Shown here: in pieces, positions 45,001 to 56,885 of the stretch
Layout: each line of letters begins with the position of its first letter
Numbering within the stretch: position 1 is the first letter of the stretch
NCBI GenBank assembly: GCA_037176725.1
Contig: JAZBRS010000039.1
Location: 27,316,001 to 27,380,000 of the forward strand
Reading direction: 5' to 3'
DNA length: 64,000 bases
From: Posidonia oceanica
Lineage: Eukaryota > Streptophyta > Magnoliopsida > Alismatales > Posidoniaceae
Translations under genes and position numbers: made by a program
The notes under the pieces: generated by a model
Databases searched by the model: none
Told to the model about the DNA's origin: nothing
What the model saw: the letters and a program-made list of their open reading frames with translations, nothing else

Positions 45001-47930
45001 AGCAGAGCGAGCCCCGGACCATTCCCAGAGCTCCGGACGATCGCCGACGTTGCCCTCCGCCCGACTGCGCATCCTCAGCCCCCCTGTGCCGACGGTCACG
45101 AGCTCCGGCAGCCAGCTGCTACAGCGCTCGTCACCGTCGGCCGACACTGTGCCTTTATTTTTGCATTTATATGGTTTTTAAGTGAATATTGCATATTTGG
45201 TTTAAGTTTCTGTCATTTTACATTCCAGTCCTTATTTCATTTAGTCTGCTTGGTTTTTAATTGAATACTATGCTAAATTGCACAATCTGTTTATAGTTTT
45301 CAATATTTGCAAGTAGATCCATTTACTGTGCTGTGCTGTTATAATATTTTGTAGTTTAGTCCACCTGTTTTCTTTTTTTTGCACTTAAGTCCTGCACCAA
45401 GTCAGTTCATTTATTTACTTATATTTTACCATACTGCATTGCATCCTGGCCCCTTGCATGTTTTTATTTTTGCATTTAAGTCCCATGCACTGTTAGAACT
45501 TAGGATTATTTTTTATTTTTGCATACTGCATTGCATTCCAAGTCCCTGCATTTTTCTGTTTTTGCATTTAAGTCCATGCACTGTAGAAACTTAGGTTCTG
45601 ATTTTTATTTTTGGTTGATGCATTGCATATTTGCCCCTCTGCTTTATCATATTTGCAGTTAGGTCCATTTTAAATGGACAGTAACTGTGCTGCATGCATT
45701 TTAACTTACTGCATTGCATTTTTAACCCCATATTTTCCAGAAATTGCACTGTGGTCCTGTCATTTAAATTCCAGAGCATGTTTTCCATACTAAATTGCAT
45801 TTCCAGCCCCTACATGATTTCAAAACTACACTTAGGTCCCTGCATGCTTTAAAAAATCATGAGAAAAGACCATTTTGCCCCTAGGTTGCATTTTAGCCCC
45901 TATGCCTACCAAATTTCATACAGACCTTCCACTAGTACCCCCAGACTCCCCAGGACCTTGTTTTCTGGAAAATTTGCATTTTAGACCCTAGATTTTTTCA
46001 AAATTGCACTCTGACCCCTTTTGGTTTCAAAATCTCTTTCAAAGCATACCTTCTTTTCAAAACACCTTTCTGAGCCTAGTTTTTTGCCAAATAGACCCTT
46101 GTCTTCCCCTGTTTTCAAAATCCTCTCCTGTGGAACCCTGTTTTCTGGGAAATTTGCATTTTTAGTCCCTCTTCTTTTTCAAAATGCTTTCTGAACTCCT
46201 GGTTTTTCCCAAATTACTTCTCTTTGCTTTTCTTGCTTTTGCATGCATCCTGCACTCATTTAGTCTTGCATTTTAGCATCTCCTTGCACACACTTAGCAC
46301 TTCTAGCTCCCTTTCACTTGGGAGGACCTTTTTGCACATCCCTAGGACCTCCTGAACACCTAGATCTGTTCTTCTCCCCTGTTCTGGCCCTTCTGCCTTG
46401 GAGCTGCGATATCTTCCAATCCGGCCGTTGGATCTTCTCAAGTGAGCTGCCCAAGCGATCGCAGCGAAGCGCTCTTCAGCATAGACCAGACAGATTTCAG
46501 ATCAGGCTCCCGGATTTCCAGGTATGCCCTCCTGAACCCCTGCATTGCATTCATTCGCATGGCATTTGCACAATTTTCCTTGTTTTCGCTTTCTGTCTCT
46601 TTGAGCATGTAGAATAGGACTTCCCCTTTCTGCTTGTCTATTCAAATCCTCGTTTCGCGTTTCCCTGTGTGTTCCATGTTGCGTTCTCCCTGGATTTGCC
46701 ACTTTATGTGACTTTCTTCCCCTTTTTCCACGATCCGATCACATCGCGAGCTTTGGGCGGCATGCGAGACACATCGTGGAACGATTTAGTGGGAAACAGT
46801 CACTAAGAGGTGGTAATCCCTCCGTTTGCACACTCTCCCCTCCGTAGGTCTTCACACCTACTTGGAGAGGTCCAAAACAGCGTTTGTTCTTATACACACG
46901 TTGTCTTGCCTCCCCTTTGACCCCTTTTAATCTTTTCCTGCATTCCTGCATTCTCGTGGCTTTTTCCGAGGTTTTTGCTTCACTGTTTTGGCACCGTTTC
47001 GCGTGCCCGCCCTCGTTTTCGCTCCGTTTTGCGTGCCCTTCTGTTTTCTTGTCTCGTTTTGCGCACTGTCTTGCCTTCTCGTTCGTTTTGCGTGCCGGTT
47101 TTATTCTTTCGCCCCGTTTTGCGTACCATTCTGTTTTCTCATCCTGTTTTGCGTGCCTTCCTGCTCTCTTGTCTCGTTTTGCACGCTGCCTTGTTTTCCG
47201 CTCGTTTTGCGTGCCGGTTTCGCTCTTTTGCATCGTTTTGCGTGCGTTGTTCGCTTCCCGCCTCGTTTTGCGTGTTTCGCGCCGTTTTCTCTTGCATGTC
47301 GATCCCATTGCATGGTTTTCACGCTGTTTTGTTTTCTCGCTTGCATTTGCATATAGGGCTGTGATGCTTACTGCCTGGAGTTCTCACGAGCTAGGTTACG
47401 CCTGGTTCGGAACACAGACAGCGCAGCTGAGCACTTAGAGAGCACGTTTACTTCCTTGCATTGTTTCTTCCCACTTAGAGCACTCCTTGAGCATTCATTT
47501 AGGCATTCATAGGCACATAGGCATTCAATCCTACATCTTTCTGCGTATGCGAGCGTAAGCCTAGAAAGACCGATTTTCGGGCGTGTCGGGGGTGCCTAAT
47601 ACCTTCCCCGCACGTAACAGGAGTCCTTACCCTGTCTTTTGGCCCGCAATGACTGTACCGCCCTTATCCTAGGCTAGAGTCATCTCATTTGCATGTATTT
47701 GCATTTGTTTCCCTTTGCATTGCTTTGCTTTGCATTTATTGCTCGGTTTTGCGCGTTAATTCACGCATTACCCCGGTTTTCCTCGTCTTCCGTTAATAGA
47801 CGTGGTGGCGACTCTGATTTGTCTTATCTTTCCTTTTTCTCCTCGATTTTAAGTGTTTTTCGAGTTGAGCCTCTTCCTCGGATCTCAATCGCCGCTAAAT
47901 AGCGAGCCGGTTCCGATCGGGATCGCTACA
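42022..47930 (+). repeat. Element A 3' LTR (5909 bp)
   Basis: It is the same as 19926-25835 apart from about 40 substitutions and one missing base near 47908. Most differences are transitions. The TATA-like box is at 43909-43914. The possible intron and decayed minisatellite (about 46991-47296) are repeated here. It ends GATCGCTACA, followed by the GACGT target duplication. Confidence 0.96.
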
Positions 47931-47935
47931 GACGT
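47931..47935. repeat. Target-site duplication of element A, right copy (GACGT)
   Basis: It follows the right terminus of A directly. It differs by one base from the left copy GACGC at 19921-19925. Confidence 0.8.
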
Positions 47936-50900
47936 GCTAGAGTCCTCTTGTCTGTTGCCGTGGTATCAGGAGGAAAGCTACCAGATTCCAGAAAAGATTT
48001 TATGTCCTGATACCAGGGCTGCCCCTCTGCGGGATCCGCTTCTTCTATGCTCATGCAGTATGCAGGCTGTTCAATGTGAGTGACTGATACATCCACAATG
48101 CTGTCTTCTGAAATGGTGAGCCAGGATGCCAGAGTTGCTAGTGCGTCTGCATACGCGTTCTTTGCTCTGTTCAGGTACGTGAAGCGGATGCTTTTGAATT
48201 TCTCCATCAGCCTCCGCAGGTGTTCGTGATACGGCACAAGCTTGGGATCTTTTGTCTTCCAATCGCCGTTCACTTGAGAAATCACCAGCATGGCATCGCT
48301 GTGCACATGCAGCTTCTGCGCCTCATGCTCGAGGGCGACTTTCAACCCCAGGATGCACGCTTCATACTCTGCTTCGTTGTTTGTGCAGGTGAAAGTCAGC
48401 TTCCTTGCGAAAGGAGTCATCTGTCCTTGGGGCGTGGTCAGCACTGCGCCTACGCCTCGGCCCTTCTTGTTGATTGCACCATCAAAGTAGAGCTGCCATT
48501 CCTCTGCTTCTTTAGGATCTTTCTGCTCAGAGTCCTCCATTGCAAAGAGAATGTCTTCATCAGGGAACTGTGTCTGGAGGGGTTGGTATTCAGGCAGAGG
48601 GAGGTCAGCAAGATGGTCTGCCATTGCTTGACCCTTCATGGATTTCTGTGTGACAAAGGTGATGTCGTACTGGGACAATAACACCTGCCACTTGGCACAT
48701 CTGCCCACCATGGCCGGCTTCTGAAAGAGGAACTTGATAGGATCATGTCGGCATAAGAGCTGCACTGGGTAGGCCATCAAGTAGTGCCTCAACTTCTGTG
48801 CAGCCCAGACAAGGGACAGGCAAGTCTTCTCTAGTGTTGTGTACCTGGCTTCACATTCATTAAATTTCTTGCTCAGGTAGTAGATGGCGCGCTCCTTCCT
48901 ACCAGATTCGTCATGTTGGCCCAAGACGGCGCCCATGGAATGCTGCGTGGTAGAAAGGTAGAGAAGCAAGGGTCTCCCCGGCGTAGGCGGGACCAGGACA
49001 GGAGGCTTGATCAACAGTTGCTTGATCTTGGCAAATGCAGCCTGACACTCCTCGCTCCAGTGAATCTGCGCATTCTTCCTCAAGGGCTTGAATATGGGTT
49101 CGCAGATGGGCGTAAGCTGTGCAATGAAGCGACTGATATATTGTAAACGCCCAAGCAGACTTCTGACTTCTTTTTCAGTTCTAGGGGGTGGCATGTCCAC
49201 GATGGCTTGTGCTTTCAACGGGTCCACCTCGATCCCCCTTTGGCTAACAATGTAGCTGAGCAATTTGCCAGAAGACACCCCGAATACGCACTTCTTGGGA
49301 TTCAGGCGCAGCTTGTACTTCCGTAGACGGTCAAAGAGCTTTCTGAGACAGGCAAGATGATCTTCGGGCTCTCTGGTTTTGGCAATCATATCGTCTACAT
49401 AGACCTCCACTTCTTGGTGCATGAGGTCGTGGAATAACGCAGTCATGGCCCTCTGATAGGTTGCACCAGCATTCTTCAGGCCGAACGGCATGACTTGGTA
49501 GCAGAAGACTCCCCAAGGGGTGATGAATGAGGTCTTTTCCATGTCCTCTTCTGCCATCTTGATCTGATTGTATCCAGAAAAGCCGTCCATGAAGGAGAGC
49601 ATCTTGTGGCCTGCTGTATTGTCGACTAGGACGTCGATGTGGGGCAATGGAAAGTCGTCCTTGGGACTCGCCTTGTTAAGGTCCCTATAGTCGATACAGA
49701 TCCGGATTCGGCCATCTTTCTTGGGCACAGGTACAATATTTGTCAGCCATTCAGGATAAAGAACGACCTTCAGAAAGTTGACTCCAAGCTGCTTCATTAT
49801 CTCTTCTTTGATCATGAGCAGCCATTGCGGTCGCCATCTTCTTAGTTTCTGCTTTACTGGCTTGGCATCTGGATTCAAGGGCAGATTGTGCACCACTATC
49901 TCTATGTCAAGGCCGACCATATCTTCATAACTCCAGGCGAAGACATCCGCATATTCTTTCAGGAATGCGATGAATTCTGCTCGAGCCTGGGCGGACAGCT
50001 GGGCACTAATGCAAACTTCTCTGACTTCCTTAGCTGTGCCGATGTTAACAACCTCCGTTTCTTCTTCAACATGGAGGTTGGGGCCTTCTGGGTCGTCGTC
50101 ATAGGGCCGGAACTCGGGCAAAGGTTCGTCAGTCTCATCTATGCCCGTATCATCCTCTTCTCCATAAGCAATAAGTTCTGAGAGGATCTCTTTCTCAAAA
50201 GAAGGGCTTGTAATGCTGAAAGAGTGTATGTGTTCCGCTGCTTGGCCCTGGTGACGCTTCAGGATGGTCACGCTCACTCGAGTATTCTTGTAGCCTCGGT
50301 GTGCGACCTCCGTCCCAGCAACTCCTACCGTTTGCTCTGGCCTGACTGGCTTTGCTAAGTGCTCTGCTGATTCTGCTGAGGGCTCAACTGATTCTGCTGC
50401 TGATACTGCTGACTGCTCTGCTGACTGTTCTGCTGAGGCTGCTGAGGCATTCTGCTCTGCTATTGCCGCATCTACTGCTGATGCTCCCCCCTCTGGGTCT
50501 TCTAGTGTGCTCGTGGAGGATATGCCGGACTGGCGGCTGATCTGGTCACTGCCGCTCGATATATTACTCCGGTGAGGCATGGGTTGCACAAACCACCTAG
50601 ACCCACCTTCTGGTTGAAGAGTGATGAGCTCATCTGGTCTAGGGGAGTCCGGCATTGCTGAGTCTTCCAGGACCATGATAGAAGCATGGTCCTCTTGCAG
50701 AGGAGGATCCGTGACTACGGCTTTTCCTTTCCTTTCTGCAGCTTGGTGATCTGCCAGGTCTTCCGTTATCGACTTGATCTGTTCTTGATAGAGTAGTTCT
50801 AAGTCGGACATCCAAGAATCGACCTGGGCTTCTATCGCCGCTCCTTCTTCCTCGTCTGAGGGGGAGTCGACGTAGTAGGCGCCGGGGGCCTGCGGCACTG

Positions 50901-53900
50901 GCCCGGCTGCAAGATGGATCGCCGCCCTTGGAGTCTGCATGATCTGGTTCATGGGCGCATCCGCTGATAGCAGTTCAGATGTAGAAGGCCCAAATAGACA
51001 GGCCAGCGGTGCTGCTGATGGATAGGCTTCCAGGGTCACTGCGGAAGAGTAAACAGGGGTGCTCCTTGGAGGGCTCAAGGGCCCGGAGAGTGTAGTGCTC
51101 AGTTGGCCTTTTGTATCGGGCCGTAACTGAGAGAGCGCAGCCTCTGACGCCATAGGGTCTTGCCATGAGAGCTGCTGCAGGTCGTCAGGAGAATGCGGAG
51201 CGGACTGCGCCAGCTGCATTCCTGAAAATGATGCTGAAGGAGTGGGCTGGGCCACGCTGCTGACTGAACTGATAGATGGTCCCTCCAGAGATGGGGACAG
51301 TGGCACTGATGTGGTTGTGACCGCCGGTAGCATACTTGGTTCTGTCAAGAGGAGTGTCTCTGACTCCTGCACTGCTGCTGACTGCTCTTGAGAAGCTGGT
51401 GTGGCCGCTGAAGGATGAGAACTTGCATTTGCCACAGGGCCTGCTGAGCTGCCTGCTGTTTCTGCCAGAGGGAGAGCTAAATAAACTGACTGTGGGGCCT
51501 CTGCTCTGACCACTGTTTCTGCTGAACTGATTGGGACTGCCTCTGTTGCATCAGACTGCTCCTCATCCGAGTAGTAGTCCTCAACACACACCCAATCCTC
51601 TGTCGACGCTGCGGCTTGGTAGTCGGTTGATCCCAGAATTCCTGCACTGGTAAAGTTAGTGAGGTCTCTGGGAATGGCTGGTGCATGATCTCTGAGTTGA
51701 AGGCAGTGATCTTCGTCGAGCTTCAGTTCGTAGCCGAGACCTTCAGACTTCCTTCGCTCCACTGCTACGATCGGCTCCGCGATCCCTTGGCCGTGACGCC
51801 CGAGCGGTGTACCCTTTGTGTAACCCCACCTGTGACATACATTCTCGACCATTCGAAAGGGGTTGCTGTGAACGGTCAAGGAGTTGACACGTTCAAGATC
51901 AGGAACGAAGTTAACTGGCTCGCACCGGTTAACGCGATATAGGGCTTCAGAAGTCTCGGGGTCAAACGGGATAGATTGCGAAGACACGGGAGAGACTGCT
52001 TCAATCCGCTCCTTCTCAAAGTTCTCCGCCATGACGACAATGACATCATCGCCATGACGGTACTTTATCATTCGATGGAGGGTCGAAGGAAGGACCTGAT
52101 GCTTGTGAAGCCAAGGGCGCCCAAGCAGAAGATTGAAGTTAGGCTTCAAGTCGACGACATAGAATTCTACGTCGAAGACGACCGGACCGATAGCCAGAGG
52201 GATGATCAGAATCCCTAGAGCGTCATGGTGAGTGTTGTCAAAAGCAGTCATTCCTTTCACGGCTGGCGTGATATCCTCGGTTTTGAATCCGAGCTTGGTT
52301 GCTGTACGCAAGGGGCAGACATTAAGGCCTGACCCGTTATCAACCAGCGTTAGGGGAATGCGAAAGCTTTTGAACTGCACCGTGACGAATAGGGGCTGGT
52401 TGTGATTAATCCCCGCCGGAGGCAGCTCATCACTCGTGAAAGAGATGACCTGGGGCTCCGCGATTAACCCAACCATGCTCTCCAAGGCAGAAGGCTCAAT
52501 GGACTGGGACACACGAGCAGCCTTGAACACACGAAGAAAAGCCTCGCGATGTTCGGCAGAAGTGTGGATCAAATCCCAGATGGAGATGTCGGCTTTAACC
52601 TTCTTAAGCTGGGAAGTTAGGTCTGCTTTAGGTTGGCTTCTCCTAGCAGCTGGAGGGGTGATTCTAGCAGGTTCTAAAGGGGTAGTGGCAGGAAGCTGGG
52701 TTACTACAGGCTGATTAGGGGCTTGGCTAGCTACGGGCTGATCTGGGGCTGGATCTGCTAGGGGTTGGCCTGAGGGTGGGGGTATAACAGGTCCAGGGTG
52801 AGTTGGCCTAGTTGCTGGTGCTGGGGGCCTATAAACCCTCCCCGATCGCGTTACTTCCGCGCACATTTCTGTGGCGTAGCTATAAGGGACGTGATGGGTG
52901 TCCAGGGTCAAGTTAATGACGACTGGAGCATGTGCTGCGAGCACAGGAGGGGTCACAGGGGGACCTATAGGATGCCGGGGTCTATCTAGTGGGTATGGTT
53001 GTTGGGGTGGGAAGGCTGGGGCAGGTTGAGGTCTGCCTAGAAGGTGTGGCTGAGGCCGCCCTAAAAGGTGAATGGGAGAGGTAGGCTGGGCTCTAGCTAA
53101 GAGGTGTACAGGAGATTGAGCCTGAGGGAGCACGGTGGGAGACGCGAGAGGGCGCTCCGGCTTGGCACGCGGTCGGATCAAATGGATTCCCGACTCGGGG
53201 CCGGTGACTGCCGCCAGATAGAGACTGACCGGAAAAGGCTCAGAGATGTCAGAGATAAGATCAGAAGGATCTACTACAGAGGTAGCAGGCCCAGAAGGAA
53301 AGACAGAGTGGACGCCTGAGGTTCCCGCCCCTCCCGGATAAGAGTGCTCCGGTAAAGGTTGGCGGACGATGCCAGAATGCGGGGGAACAGCTGGAGATGC
53401 AGATGCATGAGTGCATGCTTGAGTGGAAGCCTCGTGCGTGTCGATCACAATCGTTCCCGATTCGATCAGGTCCTGAATTGCGTTCCGCAAGGAAAAGCAA
53501 TTATCCGTCGAATGCCCGACGCTTCGATGGAAATTGCAGAAGAGGTCCGGCCTAAACCAATGCGGCAGAGGGCTTGGCGGCAGACGAACCTCCGGGAACT
53601 TCAGGAGCGATGCCACCTTCGGCAAGATGTCCGTGAGCGGTTCCACCAGTGGGGTGAAATTCCTCCTCTCAGCGGGTGGTCTTCTTTGCCTTGGGTACGG
53701 GCCTTGCTGAACCGGTGCGGCAGGATAGACCGGTCTAGCGGTGGTTGTGATGTGCGGTGTGTGCGGGATCCTAGGTGCAGGAGCGTACACCATCTGAGCT
53801 GGGGCAGGCCGAGACGGCAAGCGAACAGGCACAACAGGAGAGTCGACGAATGCAACAGCGGGTTTCGGCGAGTCCTTCCTCTTCGGGCGGTTGTTGCTGC

Positions 53901-54132
53901 TGCCGCTGTTGTTGTTGTTGGAGATGCTGCTGTTGGCACTGTTGCTGCTTATCACTGCCTGCTTAGCGAACGCAGAGAGAGCTGGGAAGTTGCCACTCCG
54001 CAAAGAACTCTCCACGCGCGCTCCAGCTCTGATGAGTGCCGCAAAAGTAGTGACTGGTTGAATGCTAAGCAGAGCCCCGAGAGACGGCTGCGCCCCCTTG
54101 ATAACGATCTCGATAGATTCCTCGTCAGAGGG
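47931..54132 (-). pseudogene. gag-pol: Element B gag C-terminal part, protease, RT and both RNase H domains
   Basis: One open frame of about 2060 codons runs on the minus strand from after the TGA at 54133-54135 to the insertion of A, which ends it after residues TLARL. Order: end of the capsid-like domain (VTTFAALIRAGARVESSL), Asn/Ser-rich linker, CHHC zinc knuckle (near 53500-53540), Pro-rich region, protease DNGS at 52330-52341, Ser/Ala/Glu-rich linker (about 50340-51560), RT with YVDDM at 49387-49401, Ty3-type RNase H, then the second RNase H (YFDGAINKKG, NNEAEYEACILGL, HSDAMLVISQ). It shows that gag, protease and pol form one uninterrupted reading frame in this family, with no intron or frameshift between gag and pol. 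The integrase is at 18765-19925. The last four codons read into the LTR of A. Confidence 0.94.
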
Positions 54133-55551
54133 TCAATCTCGAACCTGAGAGGCAAGGGCGCGCCAGCGGCCGACGTACTCCCCGAACGGCTCGCCAGAGT
54201 TCTGCTTGATGGCGATCAAGTCCGCCCTCTTTGGGACAAGATCGAGGTTGAAGGAGTATTGCTCCAGGAACGCTTGACTGAGGTCGTTCCAAGTCTTGAT
54301 GGCTGACATATCGAGTGATGTGAACCACTTGAGTGCCGGCCCGGTCAAACTCTTCTGGAACAAGCGGATCAGCAACCTCTCGTCAGCCTGAAGCTGAGCG
54401 AGATCACCGCAATACGCCTTCAGGTGTGCTACGGGGCAGCCCCTACCATTATACTTCTCGAAGTCCGGGATTTTGAACTTCGGAGGGAGTACCGCCTCTG
54501 GAAAGCAACAGAGGTCTCGGAATTGGTAGGTCTGGTACTCGGTACCCTGCACTAGTCATAGTGCCTTCTCCAAGACGTCCATCCGGTTGTTGATGGGGTC
54601 TGGAATTGCTGCTGTAGGAGAGGGATCAGCAGGGGTAGTGAGCACATACGCCGAATGGGTCGCACCTACGTGCTCCTCCGGGTCTACCATAGTGTCGCCT
54701 GGTGGAGCAACGGGATGGCCGGCGTATCCGTGCTGGGGGATAGTGTATGCAGGAGTGTATGCGGGATGCTGGACTTGAGGGAGGGGAGAAGAATAAATGC
54801 CATGCTGTGCTGGGACAGGGGTAGGATGGCGGAGCATCAGTTGCTGTGCAGGCGGGGTGCCAGCCAGCGAGCCAGTGAGGTACTAGGCTCCTACCGATCC
54901 AAAGAGTTGACCACCAGAAGGAAGTGGAGCATGCTGTGCCAAGTGTTGTGCAGGAGGAGGCGGTAAACGAGCCCCCATCGTCGGAACCGTGAGCAGTTGC
55001 GACGATGGTCGAGGCGGAGGTGTAGAGGTTGATGCATGGAATGCAGGAACTGGCCTCGGAGGAACCTCAGGGACGATAGGAGTAGAAGAAGGACGAACTG
55101 ATAGAGCCATGCCCTGCAGTCTCTGGGCAAGCTCCATCAGATGCTGATACTGCGCCTCGGGCGTCTCGCCAGTGGGGACGCTGAAGTGCAGTGCCGGCGG
55201 GGATTGAGAAGCAAGAGGCACGGACATAGATGGTCCGGGAAGGAAAGGATCTACAGAAAAAGTCACAGCAGCGGTGGAAGGGATGTCGAAAGCGACGTAT
55301 CCTTGGGACAGAGGGGGCAGTGGCGTCTCCGGAGCGCGAGTAACGGCCGTCAAGATAGACTCGGCGACCGGATCCGAGGGAAGGGAGGCTTGCCACTGTC
55401 CCGGGGTGTACTGAGAACCTAGAGACGTCAGAGGAGGAAACCCTGGCGTTGGAGGGGGAACAAGTGGGACAGAAAGAGCAACCGGGGGGGCCAGAACGGA
55501 AACACCCTCCGTGACAGGAGTAAAAGAAGGCTCACTAACGTACTGGGCCAT
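54133..55551 (-). pseudogene. gag: Element B gag N-terminal part (three nonsense codons)
   Basis: The start is ATG at complement 55549-55551 (MAQYVSEPS), by the start shared with A and C. The frame is the same as the downstream polyprotein but is broken by TAG at 54883-54885 (CAG in A), TGA at 54556-54558 (CGA in A) and TGA at 54133-54135 (AGA in A, so CGA may be ancestral). A Pro/Gln-rich N-terminal region comes before the Retrotrans_gag domain (FRDLCCFPEAVLPPKF through YVGRWRALASQVRD, about 54530-54140). Structural particle protein; not translatable as it stands. Confidence 0.92.
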
Positions 55552-56866
55552 CGCTGACCTAGAGCGTGTGAGAACAGGGCTGCGACGGGTATTCAAGCGG
55601 TGCTTCCTAAGAGGAGCTATCGTCGCAAGTGCGGATAGCTCGGAAGGGGAATGGTCGCGAACTAAGTCGCAAAAGGGCGTCAACGAGGGTCGATACTCGA
55701 GCTCTTGGCAAAGGGAAACTCGCTTTACCGATCACGCTGACACAACAGAAGGAAATTAGGGTTAGAAACTAAAAGATGAATGCAAATGAGTTAGTTAAGT
55801 GGCATGAATGGCGTGCATGCTTTCTAGTATGCCCCCCCTTACCTAACTAGTGTTTCCTAGCAAGGCTGTCTACTCCGGGTATCCCTGGATGTACGGGTCA
55901 CCGACTCAGGTCAGAAAAAGTAGGTCCCCTGTCTAACTCCCGGCCCAAAGCTCAGGTAATGACAGGGTGGTGCGTTAGTGGCCTCTACCCCACCAAAGCG
56001 TGGGTGGTACCCTCTACTAACACCGACACGACCCCCGGACAAGGAGGGGACGGACCGACCAACTTATGCCACGCCCAAAGCAGTGGAACAAGAGGCCGGA
56101 ACCGTCCTTCGCAGACTAGTAGGTGGACTCAGAGGAGAAGAATGCATGCCCTATATGATGCTTATGCAAATGCTTAGAGTTTTTTATCTTGCACATTTTA
56201 TTAACCAAAGGGAGTGAAGGATTGTTCAAAGTCTCTAGTTGCTCCTAGAAGTTCTTTTTACTTGCATTTTTTAGTTAACCATGGGGGAAGCAGACAAGTC
56301 TCTACTATCCTAAGCATGGCAAGTGCAAAAGGGAAGAAAATCAGTCAAAATGGCAAGCAACCATCATACAACAAAACAAAAGGCAAGTTCATGGCATGTG
56401 CAAGTGTTTGTGGGCATGATGGTGAAAAAGAAACATTCATCAAGTCAAAAGGCATGTAAGCATAGTATGTGCGTGTGTAGTGGCATAGCAAGAGTGTAAA
56501 AGAGGCATTCAATCATCCAAAAAGCATGTGTTTTAGCCAAACAGAGTATGTAGACATGTAATGGGCAAGAATTAAAGTAATAATGGGCAAGTAAGGTAAA
56601 GCAAGGTAAAAGTAAGTAGACTGTAAAGGAAATAAGAGCATAAGCAAGGCAATAAGTAAATAAACAAGCAAAGGAGCAAAGCTAAGCAAAAGAAAGCGCA
56701 AACCGAGGCAAAAGAGGTGCAAAGCCTAAGCAAAGTAGCCACGAAGTGACTTGCTAGGAGTTTACACAGAAAAGCGAACAAAACAGGCGAAGAAGGCACA
56801 CAAGGCAGACAAAACCGCAAAACAAGCGAGCGAAAAGCCGGGAACGAAAGCCGGAGTCTAGTCTCA
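55552..56866 (-). other. Element B leader between PBS and gag
   Basis: Collinear with 25855-27164 of element A on the opposite strand, including the conserved GAGCTTTGGGCCGGGAGTTA block (about 55930-55955). Short ORFs are not conserved as protein. No gene is seen. Confidence 0.6.
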
Positions 56867-56884
56867 TCCCCAGCAGAGTCGCCA
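56867..56884 (-). other. Element B primer-binding site (one-base variant)
   Basis: In sense it reads TGGCGACTCTGCTGGGGA, one base after the LTR end. It differs from A and C by a single C-to-T change in the middle. Confidence 0.88.
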
Positions 56885-56885
56885 C

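Larger units (their letters stand above)
19926..47930 (+). mobile_element. Element A: 28.0-kb Tat/Ogre retrotransposon, the innermost and youngest
   Basis: It has complete ends (TGTTGACACC...GATCGCTACA), LTRs of 5910 and 5909 bp, PBS 25837-25854, leader, gag-pol 27165-35941, accessory ORF 37457-38659, hairpin and repeat region, and polypurine tract to 42021. It is inserted in the opposite orientation into the pol of element B, a close relative. Coding damage is a one-base deletion near 29750, three TAG codons in gag-pol and one TAA in the accessory ORF. It is therefore young but not autonomous as it stands. Confidence 0.96.

Noticed and set aside
46884..47438. ORFs of 120-190 codons on both strands in the LTRs of A and B (also 24788-25342, 7384-7929, 57470-58015)
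   Set aside because: They are decayed copies of the same minisatellite. The encoded sequences are low-complexity and change frame between elements.
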